From Arenimonas sp. (GTDB lineage: Bacteria > Pseudomonadota > Gammaproteobacteria > Xanthomonadales > Xanthomonadaceae), in contig NZ_JALHQI010000020.1 of NCBI RefSeq assembly GCF_022842045.1, forward strand, positions 1-43,819: a DNA stretch of 43,819 nucleotides, in the 5' to 3' direction. Positions 1 through 7,658 of this stretch are shown here, one piece after another (within the stretch, counting starts at the first letter, position 1; the number at the start of each line of letters is the position of its first letter). The translations under genes and the position numbers were made by a program. Below the pieces are notes generated by a model that did no database searches, was not told the DNA's origin, and was given only the letters and a program-made list of their open reading frames with translations.

Positions 1-635
1 GCGAGCTGGCCGCGGCGGCCCGCGCCTGGCAGGCCGCCGCCGCGGCCCTCACCCGCGACCGCGAGGCCGCCGGCCAGCGCCTGGGCGACAGCGTGGCCGC
101 CCTGATGTCCGAGCTGGGCATGGGCGGCGGCGTCTTCAGCGTGCGGCTGGAGCCGCTGGACCACCCGCGCCCCAGCCCGCAGGGTGCCGAGCGCTGTGAG
201 TTCCTGGTCTCGGCCAACCCCGGGCAGCCCCCGCGCGCCCTGCGCAAGGTCGCGTCCGGAGGCGAACTGGCTCGCATCAGCCTGGCCATCGAGGTCGCGG
301 CCCTGGGCCTGGACGCGGTGCCGACCATGGTCTTCGACGAAGTGGACACCGGCATCGGCGGCGCCGTGGCCGAGGTCGTGGGCCAGAAGCTGCGCGCGCT
401 GGGCGCCGAGCGCCAGGTGCTGTGCGTGACCCACCTGCCGCAGGTCGCGGCCCAGGGCCACCATCACTTCCAGGTCAGCAAGGCCGTGGCCGGCGACAGC
501 ACCCACAGCGCGGTCGTGCCGCTGGACGACAAGGCCCGCATCGAGGAACTGGCCCGCATGCTGGGCGGCGTCGAGATCACCAAGGAAGTTCGCGCCAACG
601 CCCGCCAGATGCTCACCCGCGCCCAGCAGGGCTAG
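1..635 (+). CDS. recN: RecN, DNA repair ATPase (C-terminal part, cut by the window edge)
   Basis: This is the C-terminal ~210 residues of the SMC-like ATPase RecN, which acts at double-strand breaks. The reading frame is open from base 3, so the start lies outside the window. Visible ABC-ATPase elements are the signature SGGELARISLA, the Walker B stretch TMVFDEVDTGIGG, and the switch/His loop VLCVTHLPQVAAQG. The first ~30 residues are Ala/Arg-rich and look like the end of the coiled-coil arm. The gene stops at TAG 633-635, only 5 bp from the end of the convergent fur gene, so both share a terminator region. The family assignment is secure from the motifs. Nothing can be said about the N-terminal Walker A half. 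Confidence 0.95.
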   Translation, partial: ELAAAARAWQAAAAALTRDREAAGQRLGDSVAALMSELGMGGGVFSVRLEPLDHPRPSPQGAERCEFLVSANPGQPPRALRKVASGGELARISLAIEVAALGLDAVPTMVFDEVDTGIGGAVAEVVGQKLRALGAERQVLCVTHLPQVAAQGHHHFQVSKAVAGDSTHSAVVPLDDKARIEELARMLGGVEITKEVRANARQMLTRAQQG

Positions 636-640
636 CGCGG

Positions 641-1048
641 TTACTTTTTCTTCTTCGCGCGGACGTAGAGCACGAGGGCGTGCTCTTCGATGACGTAGCC
701 GTGCTTGGCGGCGATTTCGTGCTGCAGGCGCTCGATCTCGGGGCTGGTGAACTCGATGATCTTGCCGGTGTCGACGTCGACCATGTGGTCGTGGTGCTGG
801 CCGCGGTCGAGCTCGTAGACGGCCTGGCCGCCCTCGAAGTTGTGCTTGAGCACCAGGCCGGCGGCCTCGAACTGGGTGAGCACGCGGTAGACGGTGGCCA
901 GGCCGATGTCGTCGCCGTTCTCGAGCAGCTGGCGGTAGATGTCCTCGGCCGTCAGGTGCCGGGGGCTGGAGGTCTCCAGCACGTCGAGGATGCGGATCCG
1001 GGGGTGCGTGACCTTGAGGCCGGCCTTGCGCAGGTCCGTCGATTCCAT
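641..1048 (-). CDS. fur: Fur, ferric uptake regulator
   Basis: A 135-residue metal-dependent repressor. The N-terminal winged helix contains RKAGLKVTHPRIRILDVLE and the recognition region GLATVYRVLTQFEAAGLV; the metal region carries HHDHMVDVDTGKIIEF and a late EEHALVLYV. In E. coli Fur the segment after HHDHL has a CxxC zinc pair; here it is VDVDTG, so the structural cysteines are absent. From memory, Pseudomonas aeruginosa and xanthomonad Fur proteins also lack this pair, so it is a lineage trait and not damage. The start at 1048 follows GGAGATCCC. The gene is convergent with recN and divergent from bamE, an arrangement I know from xanthomonads (fur-omlA). It probably represses iron-uptake genes when Fe(II) is plentiful. 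Confidence 0.96.
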   Translation of the reverse strand: MESTDLRKAGLKVTHPRIRILDVLETSSPRHLTAEDIYRQLLENGDDIGLATVYRVLTQFEAAGLVLKHNFEGGQAVYELDRGQHHDHMVDVDTGKIIEFTSPEIERLQHEIAAKHGYVIEEHALVLYVRAKKKK

Positions 1049-1150
1049 GGGATCTCCTGAATGCTGTCCGTCGCGGCATGCGACGCGGCCGGCTGGCAGC
1101 CGCGGGGCTTAGTGTATCATCGGCCCGTCACCGTTCCGGATCAGCACGCA
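1049..1150. promoter_or_regulatory. Divergent fur/bamE promoter region
   Basis: The 102 bp between the two divergent starts must hold both promoters. On the plus strand TATCAT at 1115-1120 is a good -10 for bamE, with a weak CTGGCA at 1093-1098 as -35 (16-bp spacer). The minus-strand promoter of fur is not clear to me. No convincing Fur box palindrome was seen. In Xanthomonas the fur and omlA promoters are reported to overlap, which would fit this spacing. Confidence 0.4.
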
Positions 1151-1567
1151 ATGCGCAAGGCCCTGACGCTCCTCGTCTTCACCCTGTTCTTCACCGGCTG
1201 TGCACTCATCTACCGCCAGCCCGTGTTCCAGGGCAACCTGCTCGAATCGAAGAACGTCGAACAGCTGCAGGCCGGCATGACCCGCCAGCAGGTGTTCAGC
1301 CTGCTCGGCTCGCCGCCGGTCGCCGATCCGTTCCACCAGAACCGCTGGGACTATGTCGCCACCGAGCGCCGTCGCCGCGGCGACACCGAGATCAAGAACC
1401 TCACCCTGTGGTTCGACGGCAATTCGCTAACGCGCTGGGAAGGCGAGTATTTCCCGGAGGCCGACCAGGCCCTCGCCGCCGAGATGCGCCGCTTCGGTAA
1501 CCTCGCCCGCGACAAGGACAAGCCGCGCCAGCCGCGTCCGCAGCAGACGCCGCCGCCGGCCAACTGA
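1151..1567 (+). CDS. bamE: BamE (SmpA/OmlA), outer-membrane assembly lipoprotein
   Basis: A 138-residue lipoprotein of the BAM complex, which inserts beta-barrel proteins into the outer membrane. The ATG at 1151 is chosen because it gives a lipoprotein signal peptide with lipobox FTGC and Cys17 as the lipidated residue; upstream in-frame codons would only add a non-signal extension. Family features are the [20 protein letters not shown] stretch, then LLGSPP and [12 protein letters not shown]. The C-terminus is a Pro/Gln-rich tail ([13 protein letters not shown]) likely to be disordered. It is divergent from fur and convergent with rnfH, with a shared hairpin terminator after the stop. Confidence 0.95.
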   Translation: MRKALTLLVFTLFFTGCALIYRQPVFQGNLLESKNVEQLQAGMTRQQVFSLLGSPPVADPFHQNRWDYVATERRRRGDTEIKNLTLWFDGNSLTRWEGEYFPEADQALAAEMRRFGNLARDKDKPRQPRPQQTPPPAN

Positions 1568-1587
1568 TCGTCCCGAAGGTTTCGCCC

Positions 1588-1619
1588 GAAACGCCCCGGC
1601 CTCGCGACCGGGGCGTTTC
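1588..1619. terminator. Bidirectional hairpin between bamE and rnfH
   Basis: A perfect 12-bp inverted repeat: GAAACGCCCCGG at 1588-1599 pairs with CCGGGGCGTTTC at 1608-1619 around an 8-nt loop. It starts 20 bp after the bamE stop and overlaps the TGA stop of the convergent rnfH (1618-1620). The A/T ends of the arms give a short T-run in each direction, so it can serve both genes. Confidence 0.8.
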
Positions 1620-1908
1620 AGTTCTTGCCGCCGGTCTTCGCGCGCTCGCGCCGGGCCTGCTTCGGGTCGGCTCGCAATGGCCGCAGCACCTCTACGCGGT
1701 CGCCGTCGTGCAGCGCCGAATCGGGCGTGGCCGTGCGGCCGAAGATCGCCAGCATGTCTGGCTCCACCACCAAACCCGGCACCTTGCCTGGCAGGTCGGC
1801 CGCTGCCACCGCATCGGCCACGCGCGCGCCGGCTGGCAGCACCACGGCCACGCGCCAGCAGCGCTCGGGCAGGGCGTAGGCGACTTCGACGCGGAGTTCG
1901 CCGGCCAT
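1618..1908 (-). CDS. rnfH: RnfH family protein (RatB), ubiquitin-fold
   Basis: A 96-residue member of the RnfH/UPF0125 family (beta-grasp, ubiquitin-like fold). The typical N-terminus is [21 protein letters not shown], followed by the ADAV helix, VGIFG-like [20 protein letters not shown] and the conserved [20 protein letters not shown] ending. The ATG at 1908 starts 2 nt after the ratA stop, so the two genes are translationally coupled. In E. coli the same pair (ratA-ratB/yfjG-yfjF) also sits beside smpB. The molecular function of RnfH is not established; the name comes from an association with the Rnf complex elsewhere. The basic tail ends ERAKTGGKN. Confidence 0.88.
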   Translation of the reverse strand: MAGELRVEVAYALPERCWRVAVVLPAGARVADAVAAADLPGKVPGLVVEPDMLAIFGRTATPDSALHDGDRVEVLRPLRADPKQARRERAKTGGKN

Positions 1909-1910
1909 GC

Positions 1911-2336
1911 TCAGGCCCGGTCCGCCTCGCGGCAGAAGTCGTCCACCATCTTGTCGGCCAGGCCCTGGAAGCCGATGGCCAGGGCGGTGCCCAGCACCGC
2001 GCCGGCGACGTCGAAGTCCAGGGTCAGCGAGACCTTGCAGGCGTCCTCGGCCAGGCTGTGGAACTGCCAGAGGCCGGTGAACTTGCGGAAGGGCCCCTCT
2101 ACCAGCTGCAGCTCGATGCGCGTGGGCGGCTCGAGCGTGTTGCGGGTGGTGAAACTGGTGCGCAGGCCGGCGACGGTGAGGTCCAGCCGGGCCAGCATGT
2201 GGGCGTCGCTGGCCTCGATGACCTCGGAGCCCTCGCACCAGGCGAAGCGCTTGGGGTAGCTGGCCACGTCGTTGACCAGGGTGTACATGCGCAGGGCCGA
2301 ATGGCGGACCAGGGCGTGTCGGTGGATGCTCGTCAT
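1911..2336 (-). CDS. ratA: RatA/COQ10-like START-domain protein (ubiquinone-binding)
   Basis: A 141-residue polyketide-cyclase/START-like protein of the RatA/COQ10 family. It shows the N-terminal [20 protein letters not shown] and [20 protein letters not shown], a central FTTRN, and [21 protein letters not shown], ending with [17 protein letters not shown]. Members bind ubiquinone or similar lipids. The E. coli homologue was described as a ribosome-association toxin, but that role is not visible from sequence, and conserved genomic context suggests a housekeeping function. The ATG at 2336 is the natural family start. It is divergent from smpB across a 69-bp gap and followed directly by rnfH. 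Confidence 0.88.
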   Translation of the reverse strand: MTSIHRHALVRHSALRMYTLVNDVASYPKRFAWCEGSEVIEASDAHMLARLDLTVAGLRTSFTTRNTLEPPTRIELQLVEGPFRKFTGLWQFHSLAEDACKVSLTLDFDVAGAVLGTALAIGFQGLADKMVDDFCREADRA

Positions 2337-2405
2337 CGGGCCTCGGATGCTCTGCCCTCCCCCAGCCGGCCCGCAATGGGCGACAATGCCCGCCAAGGAA
2401 GGAAC

Positions 2406-2918
2406 ATGTCGAAGAACAACGCCAAGAATACCGGAAGCGGCAAGGACAAGGCGGGCGCGCCCAAGACGATCGCCCTCAACCGCAGCGCGCGCCACGACTA
2501 CCACCTCGAGGACCGCTACGAGGCCGGCATCGCCCTGCAGGGCTGGGAACTCAAGTCCATCCGCGCGGGCCGCATGAACATGGGCGACGCCTACGCGATC
2601 GTGAAGGGCGGCGAGATTTTCCTGTTCGGCTCGCAGATCACCCCGCTCAGCCAGGCGTCCACCCACGTCATCGCCGACGACCGCCGCACCCGCAAGCTGC
2701 TGCTGCACCGGCACGAGATCGACAAGCTGGTGGGCTACGTCGAGCGCGAGGGCTACACCCTCATCCCGACCGCGGTTTACTGGAAGGGCAACAAGGTCAA
2801 GCTCGAGCTCGCCTTGGCGAAGGGCAAGCAGGCGCACGACAAGCGCCAGGCCAGCAAGGACCGCGACTGGCAGCGCGAGAAACAGCGCACGATGCGCAAG
2901 CACAACAAGGACGCCTAG
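2406..2918 (+). CDS. smpB: SmpB, tmRNA-binding protein
   Basis: A 170-residue SsrA-binding protein, the partner of tmRNA in ribosome rescue. It has the usual core: [40 protein letters not shown], then the [19 protein letters not shown] and [18 protein letters not shown] segments and a basic C-terminal tail ([13 protein letters not shown]) that enters the mRNA channel. The first ~20 residues form a Lys-rich extension. The ATG at 2406 follows a strong AAGGAAGGA. The gene lies 146 bp upstream of the ssrA RNA, in the same direction, as is common. Confidence 0.97.
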   Translation: MSKNNAKNTGSGKDKAGAPKTIALNRSARHDYHLEDRYEAGIALQGWELKSIRAGRMNMGDAYAIVKGGEIFLFGSQITPLSQASTHVIADDRRTRKLLLHRHEIDKLVGYVEREGYTLIPTAVYWKGNKVKLELALAKGKQAHDKRQASKDRDWQREKQRTMRKHNKDA

Positions 2919-2924
2919 GCGTTT

Positions 2925-2961
2925 CCCCCTCTCCCCTTGGGGAGAGGGCTGGGGAGAGGGG
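2925..2961. repeat. Intergenic palindromic repeat, family A (copy 1)
   Basis: An imperfect palindrome built on a 10-bp perfect stem, CCCTCTCCCC-TT-GGGGAGAGGG at 2927-2948, followed by a further GGGGAGAGGGG unit. The same sequence recurs at 26275-26311 and twice at 29516-29596. Here it lies just after the smpB stop and may act as its terminator. It behaves like a dispersed REP-type element. Confidence 0.8.
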
Positions 2962-2998
2962 AGATCACTCTTGCCTGAACACCGCAACTCCGCGCCGC

Positions 2999-3027
2999 TT
3001 GTGAGCCCTGCCCTGCGGCCCCATACT
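2999..3027 (+). promoter_or_regulatory. Candidate ssrA promoter
   Basis: TTGTGA at 2999-3004 and CATACT at 3022-3027 are separated by 17 bp, a fair sigma-70 pair. Transcription would begin near 3034, giving a ~30-nt 5' leader removed by RNase P at 3065. No other equally good pair was seen in the smpB-ssrA gap. Confidence 0.45.
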
Positions 3028-3064
3028 GGGCCCGTCGGTTGTACTGCGTGTCTCCAACGTTTCC

Positions 3065-3416
3065 GGGGGTGTCCTGGCTTCGACGGGGGTTGCAAAGTCG
3101 ACTGGTGCATGCCGAGGGGGCCGCTTTCCTCGTTAATCCAGCAGCAAACTTTAGTTGCCAACGACGACAACTACGCTCTCGCCGCTTAAGGCGTAAGCCC
3201 CGAACCCACTTGTGCCCGTGCTCGTGGATGTAGGGTCATTATCACGGAACAGCTGCCGGCGGCGACCCGCCAACCGGTAGTGAACTTAGCGGGTGTGGAC
3301 GACGGTGTGCCTCGCACGTTGTGTTGCCGTCGTACGAGAACCAACAACGAGCTAAGCATGTAGTGCCGGAGATGGCGTGCTCTCGGACGGGGGTTCAACT
3401 CCCCCCACCTCCACCA
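3065..3416 (+). ncRNA. ssrA: tmRNA (ssrA), tag ANDDNYALAA
   Basis: A 352-nt one-piece tmRNA. The 5' end GGGGGTGTCCTGGCTTCGAC pairs through a 7-bp acceptor stem (GGGGGTG with CACCTCC at 3406-3412), and the 3' end is encoded as ACCA at 3413-3416. The T arm contains GGTTCAACTCC. The tag reading frame runs from GCC at 3157 to TAA at 3187-3189 and encodes ANDDNYALAA, one substitution from the E. coli tag. With SmpB it releases stalled ribosomes and marks the product for ClpXP-type proteolysis. The 3' end is the attachment site of the genomic island; the integration restores a complete RNA. Confidence 0.98.
3402..3416 (+). other. attL: attL (15-bp att repeat, end of ssrA)
   Basis: CCCCCACCTCCACCA covers the last acceptor-stem bases and ACCA of ssrA and is identical to 9599-9613. 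It defines the left junction of the island. The integrase gene starts 170 bp further in. Confidence 0.88.
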
Positions 3417-3449
3417 TTTCAAGGTTCCACCGGGTACCAGCCCGCATCT

Positions 3450-3480
3450 AACCCCACTGAAAACGTGGGGTTTTTTTGTT
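3450..3480 (+). terminator. Terminator now serving ssrA (island-borne)
   Basis: An 8-bp stem, AACCCCAC (3450-3457) with GTGGGGTT (3465-3472), is followed by a T-run (TTTTTTTGTTTTT). It is a textbook intrinsic terminator 34 bp after the tmRNA end. It lies inside the island and so probably replaced the host terminator now found at 9617-9648. Confidence 0.88.
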
Positions 3481-3530
3481 TTTAGGGTTCCCAGGGCGTC
3501 CCATCCGATCTCTTGCGATCCCGCGGTCGC

Positions 3531-3573
3531 TGGGGGTGGCGTTGGGGGTACGGCCTCCAATCTGGGGGTACGG
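3531..3573. repeat. TGGGGGTAC repeats, probable integrase arm sites (left)
   Basis: TGGGGGTACGG occurs at 3543-3553 and 3563-3573, exactly 20 bp apart, with a weaker TGGGGGTGGC at 3531-3540. Related copies sit at the other end of the island (9517-9538). Short repeats inside both att junctions are the usual layout of arm-type binding sites for tyrosine recombinases; binding itself is inferred. Confidence 0.55.
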
Positions 3574-3585
3574 AGCCAACAGACG

Positions 3586-4812
3586 ATGCCCCTCCATGAA
3601 ACCCGCGTCCGCACCGCTCGGGCCGATCTCAAGCCGCAAAAGCTCGCCGACGAGCGTGGCCTCTACCTCTTGGTCAATCCGGGCGGATCGAAGCTCTGGC
3701 GCCTCAAATATCGGATTGGCGGCAAGGAAAAACTCCTCGCCTTGGGCGGGTATCCCGACGTCTCTCTCAAGCGAGCCCGGGAACTGAGGGACGAGGCCCG
3801 CCAGCTGATCGCCCGAGGCGTCGATCCAAATGCCCAGCGGCGTGAGGCAAAGGCTGAGGCCAGCGGTGCCGGGACCTTCGCCGCCGTGGCGGAGGAATGG
3901 ATCTGGCGGCAAACGGAAGCTTGGACGGCCGGACATAAAGCCACGGTAAGAAGCCGGCTCGACCGCGATGTCCTCCCCTATTTGGGCTCGCGCCGGATCA
4001 CCGAGATTGAGGCGCCTGAGATTCTGCAGGTGCTCCGACGCGTAGAGGCTCGTGGGGCCATTGAAAGCGCCCACCGGATCAAGACTGTGATCGGCCAGGT
4101 CTTTGCCTATGCCATCGATACCGGCAGTGCGTCCCGCAATCCGGCGCGAGATCTGGGCTCCGGGGCACTCAAGACTCCCATTGCCCGCCCAATGGCAGCC
4201 GTGGTCAAGCCCTCTGAAGTTGGCGCCCTGCTCTGCTCGATCGATAACTACAAGGGAACTCATGTCGTCCGGTGTGCGTTCAAGCTCGCGCCTCTGGTCT
4301 TTGTCCGGCCAGGCGAACTTCGCGCTGCCGAATGGACAGAGTTCGATCTCGAAGGCAAGCAGTGGGTCATTCCCGCCGCGCGGATGAAGTTGGGAAAAGC
4401 CGCGAAAGCGGATATGAACCGATCACACATTGTCCCACTCAGCCGGCAGGCCGTGGCGGTTCTGCAGGACGTCAAAGCGCTAACTGGCGGCGGACGCTAT
4501 GTTTTCCCTGGAGCCCGCAGCGACGGGAAACCAATGAGCGAGAACGCAATTACAGCTGCCCTGCGCCGAATGGGATACGACGGAGACACCATGACATGGC
4601 ACGGCTTCAGGAGCATCGCCAGCACTATGCTTAATGAGAAAGGCTACAACGCCGACGCTATTGAGGCACAGCTTGCTCATACGCCTGGAAACAAGGTTCG
4701 CGCTGCATACAACCGTGCAAAGTTTTTACCGGAACGAACACGGATGATGCAGGAATGGAGCGACCATCTAGAGTCCTTGAAGCTGATCAGCCAAGGAAAT
4801 CGAGTCCCATGA
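3586..4812 (+). CDS. int: P4-type tyrosine integrase of the island
   Basis: A 408-residue site-specific recombinase. The N-terminus is the DUF4102/arm-binding domain (GLYLLVNPGGSKLWRLKYR, then LALGGYPDVSLKRARELRDEA), the middle is the core-binding helical domain, and the catalytic domain carries R246 (FVRPGELRAAEW), H339-x-x-R342 (WHGFRSIAST), H365 (QLAHTPGN) and the nucleophile Y375 (AAYNRA). All five key residues are present, so the enzyme should be active. It lies next to attL and is transcribed away from ssrA. Its stop overlaps the next ATG (ATGA, 4809-4812), so it is coupled to the following unknown gene. Confidence 0.96.
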   Translation: MPLHETRVRTARADLKPQKLADERGLYLLVNPGGSKLWRLKYRIGGKEKLLALGGYPDVSLKRARELRDEARQLIARGVDPNAQRREAKAEASGAGTFAAVAEEWIWRQTEAWTAGHKATVRSRLDRDVLPYLGSRRITEIEAPEILQVLRRVEARGAIESAHRIKTVIGQVFAYAIDTGSASRNPARDLGSGALKTPIARPMAAVVKPSEVGALLCSIDNYKGTHVVRCAFKLAPLVFVRPGELRAAEWTEFDLEGKQWVIPAARMKLGKAAKADMNRSHIVPLSRQAVAVLQDVKALTGGGRYVFPGARSDGKPMSENAITAALRRMGYDGDTMTWHGFRSIASTMLNEKGYNADAIEAQLAHTPGNKVRAAYNRAKFLPERTRMMQEWSDHLESLKLISQGNRVP

Positions 4813-5510
4813 AGCGACTTCCTGGCGTTCGGGGCAGCGGAAGACCAAGAACGATTCATTCACGCCCACTGGATGGCATAGGTGGAAGGCCACTCACGCA
4901 GCTTGAGCTAAGGAAAATACTAAAAGCAGCCCGAAGGTTTGCCCACGACGTCGAAGCGAGACCGCTCATAGAGATGGTATACGCCCACTACGAAACATAT
5001 CTCGTAACGGAGGACGCACTGCGCAAGATTGTTGGAGTTAAGAAGGCCAATCGGGATATCGACGCAGTTCGGGAAGACTGCAAGATTGTTGCCCGCTTAC
5101 TATCGGAAGAAAAAGATCTCGCGGACGGGGAAGCCTGCGTATACGCAGCAGCCTCATTAAAGGAAAGGCTAATTAACTTTCCACCAATGGCTCTAACGGA
5201 GCTCACTACACTCGCAACTGCCCTACCGTTCCAGCACGCCAGGTGGGGATTGATAAGAAATGTCGTCTTCGTAGCTCATTGGCCAAAGTATCGCCAAGAG
5301 CTCATATCAGCCATCGGACTGATCCAAGAGCATTGCGTCTACCTCGAAGAAGACAAGCACTCATTCACAAAGCGAAAGCGCCTCGCTAGGGACACCTTCC
5401 GGTGGTTCTACCCCGATTCTGCGGACACTTTCACTAAGATCCATACTGGGTCAAAGGAGTGTCCATGTCCAAGCGCAAGCGCTACAGCCCTGAATACAAG
5501 CACGAGCTAG
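4809..5510 (+). CDS. Unrecognised island protein, probably truncated by the IS
   Basis: I do not recognise this 233-residue frame. The ATG at 4809 overlaps the integrase stop, pointing to co-expression. The early part is basic (MKRLPGVRGSGRPRTIHSRP); the rest is mostly helical with segments such as LTQLELRKILKAARRFAHDVE, MVYAHYETYLVTEDALRKIVG, ALPFQHARWGLIRNVVFVAHW and CVYLEEDKHSFTKRKR. There is no signal peptide and no clear membrane segment. Its codons are far less GC-rich than those of the flanking host genes. The last ~25-30 codons read into the IS3-family element and its orfA region, so the natural C-terminus after about FRWFYPDSAD is likely lost. Confidence 0.6.
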   Translation: MKRLPGVRGSGRPRTIHSRPLDGIGGRPLTQLELRKILKAARRFAHDVEARPLIEMVYAHYETYLVTEDALRKIVGVKKANRDIDAVREDCKIVARLLSEEKDLADGEACVYAAASLKERLINFPPMALTELTTLATALPFQHARWGLIRNVVFVAHWPKYRQELISAIGLIQEHCVYLEEDKHSFTKRKRLARDTFRWFYPDSADTFTKIHTGSKECPCPSASATALNTSTS

Positions 5511-5764
5511 TCGAACTGGTCCGCCGGTCGAAGTCGAGCTGCCGGAAGATCGCCCTGGAGGTCGGGGTCCAACCGGCCCTGCTGACCCGCTGGGTGCGGG
5601 AAGCCGACGCCGGCGGAACCCAAGCCTTCCCGGGCGGCGGAACCCCGCGCGATGAGGAGCTCGCCCGCACCAAGCGCGAGCTGGCGCGGGTGACCAAGGA
5701 GCGTGATTTCCTAAAAAGCGCGGCGGCGTACTTCGCGAAGCAATCACCGAACGGTACGCAGTGA
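5465..5764 (+). CDS. IS3-family transposase OrfA
   Basis: A 99-residue helix-turn-helix protein typical of IS3-family Orf[19 protein letters not shown], the HTH around [20 protein letters not shown], and a leucine-zipper-like [22 protein letters not shown]. The ATG at 5465 follows AAAGGAGT at 5453-5460. The gene ends at TGA 5762-5764 and overlaps orfB, which is in the -1 frame. A shift at the A-run 5713-5717 would join the two into the active transposase. Confidence 0.9.
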   Translation: MSKRKRYSPEYKHELVELVRRSKSSCRKIALEVGVQPALLTRWVREADAGGTQAFPGGGTPRDEELARTKRELARVTKERDFLKSAAAYFAKQSPNGTQ

Positions 5765-6621
5765 TTGAGTATTGCCGCAGCGAGTTTCCCGTGGGACTGA
5801 TGTGCCGTTGCCTGGAAGTATCGACCAGCGGCTTCTACGCCTGGTCCGGGCGCAAGCCCGGACCGCGGGCGCAGGACAACGCGCGTCTGCTGGTGCGTAT
5901 CCGTGAGATGCATGAGGACAGCAAGGGCGTTCTCGGCGCGCCGCGCACCCACGAAGACCTGGGCGACGAGGGCGAAACTGCCAGCCTCAACCGGGTCGCC
6001 CGGCTGATGGCGGCCAACGGGATTCAGGGCTGGCCGCAGCGTAAAAAGCGGCGGTTTGGCCAGAAGCCCGGCACGCGTCCGGTCGGCGTCGAGAATCTTC
6101 TCGAGCGTGACTTCGATGCCTTCGAGCCCGAGACCAAATGGGTCACGGACATCTCCGAGATCCTGACGGACGAGGGCAAGCTGTTCCTGTGCGTCGTGCT
6201 GGATCTTTACTGCAAGCGGGTGATGGGCTGGTCGATGCACCATCGCCAGGACCGGCACATGGTGGTGCGCGCGATCCAGGCGGCGGTGTGGCAGCGGGAA
6301 GGCGAGAACGAAGTGATCCTGCATTCGGATCGTGGCGGTCAGTTCATCAGCGGCACGTACCAGAAGTTCCTGGGCGGCAACGCCCTGGTTTGCAGCATGA
6401 GCGCGGTCGGCCACTGCGGCGACAACGCGGCGTGCGAAGGGTTCTTCGGGGTGCTCAAGCGGGAGCGCGTGTACCGCACCCACTATCGGACCCGTGACGA
6501 GGCGCGGGCCGATCTGTTCGACTACCTGGAGCGGTTCCACAATCCGCGAATGCGTCGTAGAGTTGCCCGGCGTGACCGGGAGTTTCAGGCCTTAATCAAA
6601 CCGTCCGCGGAAACGGGGTAG
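5761..6621 (+). CDS. IS3-family transposase OrfB (DDE integrase core)
   Basis: A 286-residue rve-type catalytic subunit when read from the GTG at 5761; the frame is open upstream to the A-run at 5713, as expected for an OrfAB fusion. Features are the HTH_21-like region [22 protein letters not shown], the DDE triad in [20 protein letters not shown] and [12 protein letters not shown], and the C-terminal [18 protein letters not shown]. All three acidic residues are present, so the transposase looks intact. Confidence 0.92.
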   Translation: MIEYCRSEFPVGLMCRCLEVSTSGFYAWSGRKPGPRAQDNARLLVRIREMHEDSKGVLGAPRTHEDLGDEGETASLNRVARLMAANGIQGWPQRKKRRFGQKPGTRPVGVENLLERDFDAFEPETKWVTDISEILTDEGKLFLCVVLDLYCKRVMGWSMHHRQDRHMVVRAIQAAVWQREGENEVILHSDRGGQFISGTYQKFLGGNALVCSMSAVGHCGDNAACEGFFGVLKRERVYRTHYRTRDEARADLFDYLERFHNPRMRRRVARRDREFQALIKPSAETG

Positions 6622-6740
6622 AACCCTGGGTACATACAAATGGCAGATGAGCAATTGACCCCGCATAGGACCGACTGCAAAGCAGAGGCCACTTGTGAGG
6701 CTGTCGAGCACAACGGTGCTGCGATTCAATAGGACTCAAC

Positions 6741-7658
6741 GTGGACACACTTTCGTTACTTGTTCGCGCTGCGAACAGGACAGCTATAGAGCTAGAGCAT
6801 AGAGGGCTAGTGGCCTCCTTGGTAAAGGAGGCGTGGCTGAAGTCTCATGCGACGCCTGCCGAGTATGCTGAACACAAGAAAATCGCCGAGGCGCTGATGC
6901 TTGAAACCATTTCATCGCCCGATGCTGCCGAAATTCTCTTTTGCGATGATGGGAGTTACCAGTATGTTTCCAGCTTCTTGCGAGACCGCATTGAGCAGCG
7001 ATCTCGCAAGTTCGGACATGTATCAGACCTGACATCAGACCCGAATCGGCGACATCTGATCCACCTCTCGATTCCGGAGCAGAGATTCGCAATGATGCTG
7101 GAGAGGTCAAACTCAGTCCAGCTAGCGATGTACGTGGATTTCATGGCGGCATTGGATCAGGCAAGACAGCAAGAGCTCAGGCTGTTGCGCTTCGAGATAG
7201 ACAAACTTCACGACAATCCCCTGCATGCATATCAGGGCCGCATACCAGTGCGCGAGTTCCTGCGCACATCCTTTGTGGCACAACGATTTGAACGCGGCTA
7301 CGTGACTTACTCTCCGGAGAGTGAGACCGAAGTGGCAGCTATTTTCGTAGGCGGTCAAGCGAAAGTGCATTTACATCTTGTGCACAGTCCCCACAGTTCG
7401 AGTGGGGACTGTTGTGGCTCGATTTCGCTGAAAACATACATCCGGAACGAGAGCTTCGGCAAAAGAACTGCAGCGCCTGATGTTAGCCTTATGTTCTACT
7501 TCACTGCATTGTCCAGCGCATTAATGCCATACCAGAACTTCAGTTCATCTATGGATCTCGCGATTTGTTGTATCGCATGGACCGCAGCTGCCTCCGTTCT
7601 GTGCGAGGAGTTTCGTCAGAGTGGGTCGGACACTGTAGTCGCATTGCCCGGGACGTAG
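6741..7658 (+). CDS. Unrecognised island protein (305 aa)
   Basis: No family was recognised. The GTG at 6741 has AGGA at a workable distance and is the earliest start. The sequence begins MDTLSLLVRAANRTAIELEH and is helical through about residue 150 (for example FMAALDQARQQELRLLRFEI), then has a more beta-rich middle (RGYVTYSPESETEVAAIFVG, KVHLHLVHSP) and a C-terminal hydrophobic part (VSLMFYFTALSSALMPY, DLAICCIAWTAAASVLCEEF). Base composition is near even, unlike the GC-rich host genes, which marks it as acquired. It sits alone between the IS element and an IS remnant. It could be a cargo gene of a stress or defence type, but the sequence gives no proof. Confidence 0.65.
   Translation: MDTLSLLVRAANRTAIELEHRGLVASLVKEAWLKSHATPAEYAEHKKIAEALMLETISSPDAAEILFCDDGSYQYVSSFLRDRIEQRSRKFGHVSDLTSDPNRRHLIHLSIPEQRFAMMLERSNSVQLAMYVDFMAALDQARQQELRLLRFEIDKLHDNPLHAYQGRIPVREFLRTSFVAQRFERGYVTYSPESETEVAAIFVGGQAKVHLHLVHSPHSSSGDCCGSISLKTYIRNESFGKRTAAPDVSLMFYFTALSSALMPYQNFSSSMDLAICCIAWTAAASVLCEEFRQSGSDTVVALPGT

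Larger units (their letters stand above)
5447..6663 (+). mobile_element. IS3-family insertion sequence (ends approximate)
   Basis: The element carries overlapping orfA and orfB. The termini are not certain: GGGTCAA at 5448-5454 and its reverse complement TTGACCC at 6655-6661 may be part of short terminal repeats, but a left end at TGCGGACACTTTC near 5420 is an alternative. No clear target-site duplication was found by eye. It separates two low-GC island genes. Confidence 0.7.

Noticed and set aside
1618..2336. ratA-rnfH as a toxin-antitoxin system
   Set aside because: The gene names suggest it, but the pair is conserved next to smpB in many gammaproteobacteria and RatA belongs to the COQ10/START ubiquinone-binding family. 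Nothing here supports an addiction module.
1911..3170. A 419-codon minus-strand frame ending in RatA and covering smpB
   Set aside because: Only the last 141 codons have family similarity; the rest is the complement of smpB and the repeat. The RatA start was placed at 2336.
3531..3573. Short regular repeats as a CRISPR fragment
   Set aside because: The units are about 10 bp with 10-bp gaps, recur at the other island end and have no cas genes nearby. Integrase arm sites are a better explanation.
3448..4263. Minus-strand frame opposite the integrase start
   Set aside because: No ribosome site or recognisable domain. The integrase on the other strand is complete with all catalytic residues.
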